Shown piece after piece: positions 54,678 through 64,000 of a DNA stretch of 64,000 bases. The DNA comes from Klebsormidium nitens (Eukaryota > Streptophyta > Klebsormidiophyceae > Klebsormidiales > Klebsormidiaceae). Position 1 is the stretch's first letter; each line of letters opens with the position of its first letter. The stretch covers positions 115,697 through 179,696 of the forward strand of contig DF237084.1 of the NCBI GenBank assembly GCA_000708835.1, given 5' to 3'. The position numbers and the translations under genes are program-made. The notes under the pieces were generated by a model that was given only the letters and a program-made list of their open reading frames with translations, did no database searches and was not told the DNA's origin.

Positions 54678-57600
54678 ATGGATTCTGCACCGCCCCAAGC
54701 TGGGCCAGTTCAGCACGAGGTAAGAATTTCATGAGAATGAGAAGAGTGTCGCTCTTTCATTGATAGGTTCTGGACTTTGGGACACGTCCTGCGGATTCTC
54801 CAGGCTTGGATGTTTGCAATTTCTGCGTCTGCTTCATGATTTGTAGATTTATGCAGAACGTGTTGCATTCCTATCATTCATAGTGGCAGAAGTTATCTGT
54901 ACACGTGTGTTTGTCTGGTTGAAACCTTTCTTGACCTGCTCTCTTCTTCTTGCATTATTCCTCTCTCATGCCTTGTTTGATGTAAGTCATATCCTCTGAT
55001 CGGTCATTCATGACGCAACCAACTGCGCGTTTCAGCATCTGCAGCAAGTCACATTCATTTACCTCCCCTGGACTAAGATTTTCACTCTGCTTAACAAGAC
55101 TCTGCAAAACAATCTGGCATTGGGTAAAGCCGCTATCTATTTTGCAACAAAGATAGTGTTTGGGGCAATCCTGACAACAAATCTCTGCTTGCAGCCTGCT
55201 ACTGAGGAAACAAAAGCTTCTGAACTTTCTTTGGCTGCGGCCGAGCCAGCATTCAAGACCAGAGGGAGTGGCGATATATTTGACTGGAAGGAGCGGGAGA
55301 GGCGGGAGGATGGGACCTTTAGCTGGGGGGAGTCGTTGAGTGAAGAAGATCTGGGTATGTGCTCGTGGGTGTGTCCTTGCTCGCCTCATCTTGATCTCAG
55401 AACGTATTTGAAGGGCTTCTGGACGTGAGAAGGGAAATTTGAACTCTGGTAAGGCGTTCATTGGCAGTAGAGCAGCTGGGACTTGTAGAACGCCAGGGCC
55501 TACTTTTCAAGGGAGTGGTTATTCTGATAACAGAGGCTTCCACTGACACAAACTTGTATTGGTGTTGCTCTGCTGTGAGCAAGCTAGAAAGCAGATTGGT
55601 TCTTTGCTTGTGGTGGTTTTGGGTGGCGGGAAGTTTGAAGATGACACTGGCACCTAGGACCCTCCTTGCGACATAGACAAATGCTTTTAGCTCCCGAGCA
55701 AATTCATCAGTGGTAAAGCTCCTAATTCCAAAGCGCTCAAAGCTGTCTGGTCATATTGGTCAGGGACCTTTTGAGCCAAGGCGATTGTGACGCCTGAAGT
55801 CATTGCAAAGTTCTTTTGTGCAAGAGCTCTCAAGCCTTACTGACCTGCTACCTCGCACGGAGGAAGCATGCAAGAGTCTGTCATATGAAGAGGATCAAAG
55901 CCAGCATTTCTATAATTGATTGCCCTGAAACGATTTGAATGCTTTCGACGAGTGGTTAGTAACTCCAGGCTGGTCAAGAAGTGGTTTACCAGAGCTCCCA
56001 GCATGCAGCACTAATGTCATTTCCGGAACATTTTGCAGAGGGATCCCCTCGGGGGCTTGCTCGCCCGAGCAGCAGCTCCTCATCGCGAGACAGTGACGTC
56101 GGCAGTCGCTGCGCTTACGTCACCTTCTTGTGCGACGACTCCGAATATTGGAAGGGCGCGGTAGTGCTCGGAAAGAGCCTCCGAGCCACGGGGTGCCGAT
56201 ACCCACTAATCGTGGCGGTGATGAAAGGGGTGTCGTCCAAATTGCGTCAGCTGCTGGCGGATCAGCATGGATGTATTGTGCGAGAGATCGAGGTAAGAAG
56301 CTGTATGTGGAGTCTGGTTTGGGTTGCTGATTTTCGTGGTCCACTAGAGTGGCTGCCACTGCAAGATAGGAACAAGGGACTGGTACTGCTGAATCAAGAG
56401 AAAAGCGATGTTTGCGATTGTTTCGGAGATGTCAAATTTGGTATTTGATGCCAAAATGACCTTTGTTGGTGCGTCCTCCTTCAAGGATCCTGGTCAGACA
56501 CTCCTTCTTATTCGGTGAAGCTTGAACGGACGGGTTTTGCGTATGTTTCGGCCGAAGTCAGATGTCGCTAATGTGGCTTGTATAGGTGTGCTCGAGCTGA
56601 CAGAGCAATCCTCTTATCCTTCGTCCCTTCCTTGCTTAAGAGCCTACGGATTTTAAATTCCTGGAGGCGATTTTTAGATTGAGGACGTCCGATACGGGTC
56701 GTCCATTGCCGCTCACTAAATCAAACGGTGATTCCTGTTTTCGTATCCGGCTGGAAGGTGAACTTGCGAAAAGCTCATACGCATTCTCTGGACACTCGCG
56801 TTGGTTCGATAGACCGTCTATGACGTCAGCTGCTTCACCGAGAAATCTCGCAGGACGTCGCGCCTCCTCCAGGCGCCGAGAAAGTGGTTCGCCGGCCGTA
56901 CTACCTGACGCAATACACCAAGCTGCGCATCTGGCAGTTCGACGACTTCGACAAGCTGACGTATCTAGACTCGGACATGCTGGTGCTGCAAAACTTGGAC
57001 TACTTGTTTGATATGCTGCCGTCCGACCAGATCATGGGTGAGTTTCAAAAGCCTTTTCCGTTTCCGTGTCCGTCGCCGCTTCCGTTCCGCTTCTGTCACC
57101 ATTTCTGCTTCCATTCTTTTGACCCTTCTGCAGAAACGACAACCGCGTCACAATCTTTGGGGATTGACTTTACATGCTGCCTTCATTGCCGTCAATGACT
57201 GCTATGACGAGCCCATTGTTGTGTCTCGTTTGCACCCACCCTCACCGCTTCCTTTCCGCCTCCGTCTTTCTTTCCATTCTCGTCTCTTAGTTAATGTCTG
57301 CCATCCGGTGGAGCTTCAAAAAGCTGCCAGTGGAGCAGCTTGTTTGTTTCCCTTTCCCGTCCCATTGCATTCGATGTTGATCCCCCTTGATTTTTCCCGG
57401 TTGCCTTTCCGTTTCGTTTCTTGAGCTTCTGGTTTGTGACGCAAAGCTCCAATCAGTTTCAACATTCGTTCGTGCTTTCGGAACGGACGGTGCAGAGTAG
57501 TAGAAGGTCCTTCGAGTTGTGGGTCTCTTTTCCGGGTTTCCCCCTGTTGGCACTTTTGCCTTTCTGCTGATACAAATGGTTGTAATCTGGCACTGAAATT

Positions 57601-59001
57601 CTCTAGTAAGAGTTAAAGGATCTTTCAGTGATGCAAAGAGCGTGCGATCTTCAGAGTTGGTCTCTTGAACGGTTCCTCACCTCTTTAAGGTCTTTAAGCC
57701 TTGCCGCCTTTGTGTCATGCGAAACGTTGCCCGGAGATATCATATGCGCTTTTTTCGTTCTGTGTTCAGGCTCGCCTTGCCGCTTTAGTGCTGTAGTGAA
57801 GCGGATGTTACCTGCTCTGATACCTCAAAGAGTTGCCTGCCTTCTCGGAACTTAAGCTCCGTCTCTCTGTCCTTTACAGGCGTCAAAAACTGCTTCTGCG
57901 TTGGTTGGAAGAACCACCCCCGGGTCTGCGGCACGGCCTACTGCCAATTTGACCCGGTTAAGCACCCGTGGACATTTCCGGAGGGGAAGCCCGAGCCGAC
58001 CCCGTATATAAACGCCGGCTTCTTCGTGTTCGCCCCCAGCCGCGCGGTGTTCGCGCAGATGCAGCACGCGCTCGCAGCATTTCCGGCGAGCGAGCTGGCG
58101 GAACAAGACTTTCTCAATGACTTCTGGGCGGGGCGGATCCGGTGATTTTGTGCTTTGTGCTTTGTGCTTTGTGCTTTGTGCTTCGTGCTTTTTGCTTTCT
58201 GGTTTTGTGGTGCTTCGTTCCTGAATATTTACATTGTGTCGGAGGGTTTTTGGCCTTGTTAGGTTTGACACTATCCCCCTTGACCTCAAAGCGCGAGGTC
58301 ACTTATTTCCTTGTTCGGTTGCGCTTCTCGTTCCTCCGCACATCTCTTCCAAGGAGCGTTGCCATCTCTCCGTGTATGCCTGACCGGATGCGCTCTCCGT
58401 TTGCAGCACCTTGCCGCCAGAGAACAATCTCCTGCTCAACTTCCTCTTCAGCCATCCGGATCTTCTAGACCTCGACAACGCCGCGGTAAGCCTTTCCTCT
58501 TGCCAACGTTTTCGATCGATTGCCCTTCTTGAAGCCTTCTCTGCATGAAGGTTTTTCGTTTAGTCGATTTGGATTCCCTCGAGGTGGTGACCGTCTAAGC
58601 AACTTCCTGACGGAGTGGCTAAATTACCAAAGCCGCATGCTTAGATGCAGATTGGTTTGTCAGGCTTGTCACTTTTCTGAATGAATGTATGCCCGCATCT
58701 GGAATTCCCAGAGTTGCTTTTGGAAACTTCCTCGCTGGCGCTGAGCAGCCTCTCCCATGCTTTAAACTTTGACTTTCACACGTATTGAACTTTTAAGCTA
58801 CAGCTTGCGCACGTGGAAACTCAAGCATACATATTGTCTTGCCAACAGTTGATTCATTTTGCTGTGGCGGGCTCCAAGCCATGGGCATACGACCCCTCGA
58901 TGCCCGACATGACGCATCCTGACGTCGTCAGGTTTGTAAAGATGTGGCAAAAGCTGTACGCAGAGGATGAGTCTACGTACAAGCCAGCTGCCGGAGCATA
59001 G
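54678..59001 (+). CDS. Galactinol-synthase-like GT8 glycosyltransferase, seven exons
   Basis: Exons: 54678-54719, 55195-55354, 56039-56292, 56854-57037, 57880-58141, 58407-58485 and 58849-59001, all in phase; 377 residues. The first 80 or so residues are a variable, acidic extension (MDSAPPQAGPVQHE, then FDWKERERREDGTFSW). The GT8 core follows: YVTFLCDDSEYWKGAVVLG, CRYPLIVAVMKGVS, REIEDVAPPPG, TKLRIWQFDDFDKLTYLDSD, INAGFFVFAPS, AEQDFLNDFWAGRI and HFAVAGSKPWAYDP. DSD in YLDSDM is the metal-binding DxD, and HFAVAGSKPW is the GT8 HxxGxxKPW signature. The order and spacing match plant galactinol synthase, which makes galactinol from UDP-galactose and myo-inositol for raffinose sugars in the cytosol. 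A glycogenin-like specificity cannot be excluded. There is no signal peptide. Confidence 0.87.
58146..58195. repeat. Heptamer tandem repeat at a GT8 intron start
   Basis: Five or so perfect copies of TTTGTGC plus variants (TTCGTGC, TTTTTGC) begin within ten bases of the donor of the intron after exon 5. Confidence 0.9.
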
Positions 59002-60427
59002 TTAGAAGTTTAGTCAGCAAGATTCCGTAATGTTTTGCTGAACGTTTTCCAAGTTGGCAGAAAGCCTGCTACAGGCTGGAAAACGAGTTGCATGCATATA
59101 CTGCTGGGAGTACGTTGAAAGTACAGTAGTACTGTCAATATTCAAATTGGCTGAGATGACTGACCATTGCAGATCAAATTAATAGGTTGGACACTTCATA
59201 GACGACAATGCAGACACTCTTGGAAGTTAAGAACAAAAGTGACAATGATCATATGTTGATTGTTGTGTAACTTGTTGATGATCGCCTCTCGATTAGAGCT
59301 AGAAAAGTACAGGCTCTTGACGAGTTCTGGCGGCCCTGATTTTTCCGAATGGCCATGTTTACAAAATCGCCGTGCCTTTGGCGATAAATGGGATACGTAC
59401 CTAATTGAAAGGAGAGGCTGTTCCTTACATTTCTACTCCTTTGTATTTTCCGATTTTCATATCTATGTCAAATCCAGTAATAGCATTGTGGTAGTGAACA
59501 AAAAAGCCGTGGTATTGCCGTGCACGGCTTTGTACTTGATGATCATAGGTAACCTTTCCTTCAGCTTTTGGTTGCATGGAGAAGTTGGGCATGTGCAATC
59601 CGATATTCAGATTTTCATCATTCCATTCCAGTTGTATAAATGCGTGCAGTATGTGAAGTTTGATACAAAGACAAGGAGGTGTTCATCAATCATATGGAGC
59701 TCGATGGCAACCTCCTCATTTCCATGACGCATGGATGCATGCGACAAGTCGAGAGTGTCGTTATAAGATTGGCATGTGTGTTTAGCCTCAGGTCCAACTC
59801 CAGTAGGCGCAGGATTGTCTGCCCGCTCAGTGGGCCATCCAATAAAGTCCGCGGCTTCCTCATGCCATTTTGCGCGTACAAAACTGTCTCCTGAAGAGTT
59901 TATCTACATCCACATGCAATAGGCATTACAAAGATGCGAAGTTGTAAGTAAAAGATGCGGTTGCAAATCATATACAATGAGTACATGAGGATAGTGTCAA
60001 GCCTTTGAGAAAATGAAAGCATATATCACGTGTACGAGATCTGCAAAAGCTCTCACATCTTCGTGGGACAGATCATGCAAATGAATCTTCAAATCATGCT
60101 GTCGATGCTCAGAAGTTGGGAGCTTGAAATATGGTGATTGACATGGCCCATAAGTTTCCCCAACCCAGCAACCAAAACTGGCCAATTCCAACCCGTCCGC
60201 AAAACCTCTGAATTGTCAAGTCCAAGCTCCGGTCAATAAATGCGTGCTAGGGAAGGCCGAGAGAGCCTTCTTTATTGCTTCAAGGCAAGGAGTGCTTGCC
60301 TTCCGACTCGAATCAACGTTACGACTACAACCTACAGGAACAGACTTACTGAACTAAACCGCTTCATCATCTGTAGAGGCTCCAGTCCTCGTAGCATACG
60401 CGAGCTGAAGAGAGATTTGTTCACTTC
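59002..60427. other. Convergent intergenic region holding a decayed coding sequence
   Basis: This lies between the GT8 gene (+) and the second dirigent-like gene (-). Apart from 3' UTRs it contains the minus-strand coding relic described at 59425-60215. No other structure is seen. Confidence 0.45.
59425..60215 (-). pseudogene. Decayed or cryptically spliced coding region of unknown family
   Basis: Three blocks on the minus strand look protein-coding but lie in different frames. Block 1 (about 60215-59997) reads LASFGCWVGETYGPCQ, then LKIHLHDLSHEDVRAFADL. Block 2 (about 59905-59607) reads AKWHEEAADFIGWPTE, then EEVAIELHMIDEHLLVFVSN. Block 3 (about 59621-59425) reads LNIGLHMPNFSMQPKAEGK, then FFVHYHNAITGFDIDMKIG. 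Block 2 follows a CTTCAG that could be an acceptor; blocks 2 and 3 are separated only by a frame change. The region seems more A+T-rich than its neighbours. I recognise no family, and no start exon was found. It is probably a pseudogene. Confidence 0.4.
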
Positions 60428-63400
60428 TTACATGAGGTACAGCTCGTGCTGGTACGTCGAGTACCTGTCGCCCTCTCCTCCGCTGCTGGCGAATGTCTTC
60501 TTGTTGTATCCCTTGGCGCCAGTGTACTTTCCGGTTCCACCCACAATGGACAGGAGGTTGCCATCCTGGGAGAAAGCGATGTATTTTTAGAAGTGGTCAA
60601 TTTTACCAGGGTCCGGTGTCTAGACAACAGGATCCGGCGCTCTTTGAAGCTTGCCCAGTGCCATGAAGGAAAGTGAAGTCTGAGAAGGCTCGTTCTTACC
60701 ATACAGCGCAGTTCGTCCTTCAATTTCTTTTCGGCAAAGTCAGCGACGAAGTCATTATTTGCGTGTGACACCACATACAAGGATTGCCGCCTAATTTAGG
60801 GATGAACGACTCAGAGAATCGAGCGTTGCAACCACTTCTCTTGTTCCCTTCCTTCATGTTTTCTTCGCATCTCTATTTTGCAACGTCAGCAGCAGCATGC
60901 ACATTCGCAACCCCAGTGCTTTCGCACCTTTTGTGTGTCAGCATGCTGACGGACTAACTAATCAATTGCAACACTTGAGAATCATATCTTTCGTATTTCT
61001 TCTCAGTTGTCAATCAAAACAGTCGTCTCAACGGTGAACGGTTCCGCTCAATCCACGGACACATCACGCTCTGGAAGTCCGACTGTGTTTTCGACGCTGA
61101 TAAGCTCTCTATACAAGCAGCTTTTGGCTTTGTAAAGGGCAGGTCTGATCATCTTCATGCTGAGATCTTTCATATCTTCGCTGCGTTTGAGAGTCGACAC
61201 ACTCACCGCAGAAGTGAAGTGTCCCTGAACGCTGATGCTGTCCACTACGGTGTCGGGGTTGGTTCCGAAGAAGAAGGTGAAGTAGCAGATCTGCTCGAAG
61301 CTGGAGTCAGCCTGGTAAGGGATCACAAAGCTGCAGAAGCCCGACACGTATCCGACCTGCTTCTCAGTGCTGTCGGACACGTAGCTCCTGCAAAGAGAGG
61401 GAGTGGGAGCCGGTCAACAAACGTCAGCATGCACAGAAAGTTGTTCACCAAACTCACGTGAGTTCATGGCATTGATTCAAATGTCAATCGTGTTCTCCTT
61501 TGTAGAAAGGCACCAGCTAACCAAGCGCCACAGCTTTGGTGGACAAGACTTTCTCCTGTGTAGGGAAGAGTCGCCTTGCGCAAGCACAAGGGGGTAAGTG
61601 GTTCCAATCACATATGAAGCGTGTCTGAAGGGAGTCCGAAAAACTGGCGCCCTAGTCCTACCACGCCCTCTACCTAGAAGCTAGATGAGGTTATAGCAGC
61701 GCTCTGCCAAATGATGTCGAAGGAGAGCTTCTTCGTTGGTTCACTTCAAAAGGCTGGCTCAGAGGCAAGCTTTTGCTGTAAGAGGACTCTACAGTGACCG
61801 TGAAAAGAAGGACGTTTTCCATCCGTTTTAAGCTTGAGTGCCTGCTAGAGCGAGATTTGTCATTCCACTTTAGAGACATGAGAAAATCTAGGTGACTTCC
61901 TTTGCATGGCATTCAGCACTCAAGAGTGCTTATGAAATGCTGTTGGCTCCAAATGAAGTGCAGCTTTGCTGACGCTCATGCATGTGATGTGCTACTTCTT
62001 GAAAGACCCCATGATCACATGCAAGTTGTGAAGCACCCGTTGGCCAAAACATGACAAGTCAGTGCATGCTAATGGCCTTTTCTCCGTGTCACCAACCAAA
62101 CAGAAACACAAGCAGAAGCTTTCCTATCTAACCACCATTACTCGCTGCTTACGAAAAGAACTACCAAACCTGCCAAACCTGCCTAGGTTTCCGGCACCAA
62201 CGCCAACCTCAACTAGGTAACAAAGCGGTCATAATGTTCAGTCGTTCTTATGTCTTCATGCCCTTCTCCCCATGAATTGAAGTGCTTTTTCCTTGTCGAA
62301 AAGAGCTGTCAACACTTATACGGGGATTGGAAGGTGAAAGGAGCTTCACCTGTAGGGGCACAGGCCTCCGAACGTGGAGCCATCGCAGGCAGCCGCCTCC
62401 GGGTTGAGGGCATCATCAGTCACAAAGAGGGTGAGCTGCAAATGGAAGGAAACCAACATCGCTCGATTCACACCAAGTGTAGGAAGTAGTTCCCAAAAAA
62501 AACCAGTCCTAACAGCATTACCTGTGGAGGAGGAACCTGCGAAAAAGTATGTATCAAATGCAAATGCCGAGACAAGGCTGCTGCATGCTGTGAATGTGAC
62601 TGCTACCACTTTGGTGCGAAAGCCTGGTGCATGGCAACATCAAAGAAGCAGCTACTTAAGGAGCGACCGAGTGTAAGGAGAAACTGTTGAACCCCGGAAT
62701 CAACATGCAGACCGAGTTGTCCCACAATAATCTGATCTTATTCTGCAGCAACAGCTGAAAGCTTTGTCTGGTTTTATCTTACTGTTTACAGGTGATAGAA
62801 GCGTGAAGAGAAGGAGGAGAGACACTCAGAATGTCTTTGAAATGTCTTCATACCTTACGAGTGACCAGGATTTGTCAGGATATCCAAGATCTAAGTGCGT
62901 TCCAAAGCGCCGCACTAGAATGGAAGAAGCAGAACAAGCTCAAGACTCAAGACAATTGTTTGATAAAGAAGCTGACTGAAGCTCTGCATCTCAATTCCAA
63001 ACAAAGACAGCGCAATGCTCTAAGGAGGTAAGGAAGAACCTTGACCATTTCTTCTTCCAAAGCCTGTGTCAGATTCTTTACCTGGGGTCCAGCGCACTCC
63101 GCTGGGATCCACAGAGCTGCAAAGACCAGGAAGAAAAACGAGTCAGAAAGTGTGTAGAAGATCTGAGCCATCAGGATGCCCTACAATAACTCATGGCAGG
63201 GGAGCAGAAAGATCAGGGGAAAGGAGAGCACTGAGTCATGAAAAAGGAGTATCTGCAGATGGATTGCGTCATCCAAGAAATTTCCTCTGCGGGGCTCGAA
63301 GCCAAGTGCAATGCCGCTTGTAACAAGCTGCGCCGAAGAAGATGGTATGCCGTCTTATAATGCTGGAATGCCGACCTGGCTCGCTGAAAGATTGGCTGAT

Positions 63401-63578
63401 GCTTCACAAGTGCAAATCTCAGCTGTTCTTTCTCAACAAGCAAGAGGCATTCTCCGTATCAAACCTGAGAGAAGCAGAAAAGCAATAAATCATGTCTTGC
63501 ATCTTCAGGGAGCTGCAGCTTACCGGCAGCAGCGACGAGGAACGTGAAGAGCAGCGCTGAGGTCCTTGAGGAAGCCAT
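60428..63578 (-). CDS. Secreted dirigent-like protein, six exons with a 15-nt microexon
   Basis: Exons (minus): 63578-63524, 63116-63082, 62536-62522, 62435-62350, 61387-61207 and 60565-60428, all in phase; 169 residues. A signal peptide (MASSRTSALLFTFLVAAAAL) spans the first splice. A 15-nt microexon supplies VPPPQ. The mature part reads LTLFVTDDALNPEAAACDG, then YVSDSTEKQVGYVSGFCSF, SFEQICYFTFFFGTNPDTV, SISVQGHFTSADGNL, and the hallmark VGGTGKYTGAKGY, ending in YQHELYLM. The order and length match dirigent/AOC-barrel proteins, secreted eight-stranded barrels that in land plants guide phenoxy-radical coupling. Whether this one does so is unknown. It is related to the gene at 28230-32103 but shorter. 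Confidence 0.83.
62522..62536 (-). other. 15-nucleotide microexon
   Basis: The sequence between a TTTTTCGCAG acceptor and a GTAATG donor is exactly five codons, GTTCCTCCTCCACAG. Flanking exons are both phase 0, so skipping or including it preserves the frame. Confidence 0.65.
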
Positions 63579-64000
63579 TGTTGCTTGAGAATCTGTACTC
63601 CTAGACTTAGGCGCCGGAACAAGCTTTGCAATTCTCGGAAACTGCGATAGGCGGATTGTGGATTGTTTGTAGAGTGTTTTGCAGTGCTGAAGGCTTTGAA
63701 CGGCAGTGTCTGAGTCTTGGTTTTGAAATGCTGCGCACAGATGCGTACTGAAGACAAGACTCGGAGATTTCAGCGGTGTTTCAAAACGGTATGGGTAGGT
63801 GCGGTAGGTAGTCACAGGCTGGCAGGAGGAGGCAGCCTGGAGAGGGTTCAGCCTGGAGCTCTGCCATTCCCTGTGACTAGAGGTACGGTACCTGTTTACA
63901 AAGGAACACTATCGACTAGATGTATCATCGAATCATCCTCCAGCCAATTCATCCACAACCACAGTCGATCTTAATGTTGGGCGCGCCGGCCGCCGGCCGC
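63579..64000. promoter_or_regulatory. 5' flank of the second dirigent-like gene
   Basis: These bases should hold the 5' UTR and promoter. No TATA box is clear. The window ends in a GC-only tract (GGCGCGCCGGCCGCCGGCCGC), similar in style to the GC-rich block at 33290. Confidence 0.4.

Noticed and set aside
60675-60780. Possible extra exon of the second dirigent-like gene (FAEKKLKDELRC)
   Set aside because: It has a good donor but no upstream acceptor in the required phase, and joining the flanking exons directly gives the expected barrel spacing.

Overview
This is nuclear DNA of an intron-rich eukaryote from the green lineage. The genes are split by many GT-AG introns, and several encoded proteins have plant-type relatives: a plant-style WAPL, a galactinol-synthase-type GT8 enzyme, a secreted dirigent/AOC-barrel pair, and an SFT1-type Qc-SNARE. 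An EML/HELP-WD40 protein, usual in algae and animals, is also present. A streptophyte alga (Klebsormidium-like) is the best guess. That is an inference from gene style, not a database result.

Layout, left to right. The 3' part of WAPL (+) runs from the window edge to 5677. Next come an F-box-like gene on the minus strand (6567-7861) and a divergent single-exon F-box/LRR-like gene on the plus strand (8327-9709). A dienelactone-hydrolase-family gene (minus, 11028-13269) is divergent from a four-exon SFT1-like SNARE gene (plus, 14492-16536). The stretch 16537-22360 is gene-poor and holds one tentative two-exon gene. A large low-complexity orphan gene (plus) fills 22361-26979. A secreted dirigent/AOC-barrel-like gene (minus) fills 28230-32103. 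A 13-exon EF-hand/HELP/WD40 EML gene (minus) fills 34263-43602. It is divergent from an eight-exon RNF216/TRIAD3-like RBR E3 ligase gene (plus, 45061-52142). A seven-exon galactinol-synthase-like GT8 gene (plus, 54678-59001) converges on a second dirigent-like gene (minus, 60428-63578). All spliced models were built by hand from reading-frame phase, GT/AG sites and family similarity.

The genes form no single pathway. They are housekeeping and cell-biology genes: cohesin release, Golgi SNARE function, ubiquitin ligation, microtubule binding and sugar metabolism, plus secreted barrel proteins. The most unusual signal is structural. In at least five introns of four genes, a short copy of a neighbouring exon edge has been duplicated one to four times. 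The copy often keeps a working-looking CAG acceptor. In the RBR gene one such copy is a complete alternative last exon with its own stop codon. The window also carries a small MITE family (two copies with perfect 9-bp target duplications, one forming most of an intron), a marked excess of the palindrome TGACGTCA, and a decayed coding region of lower GC.
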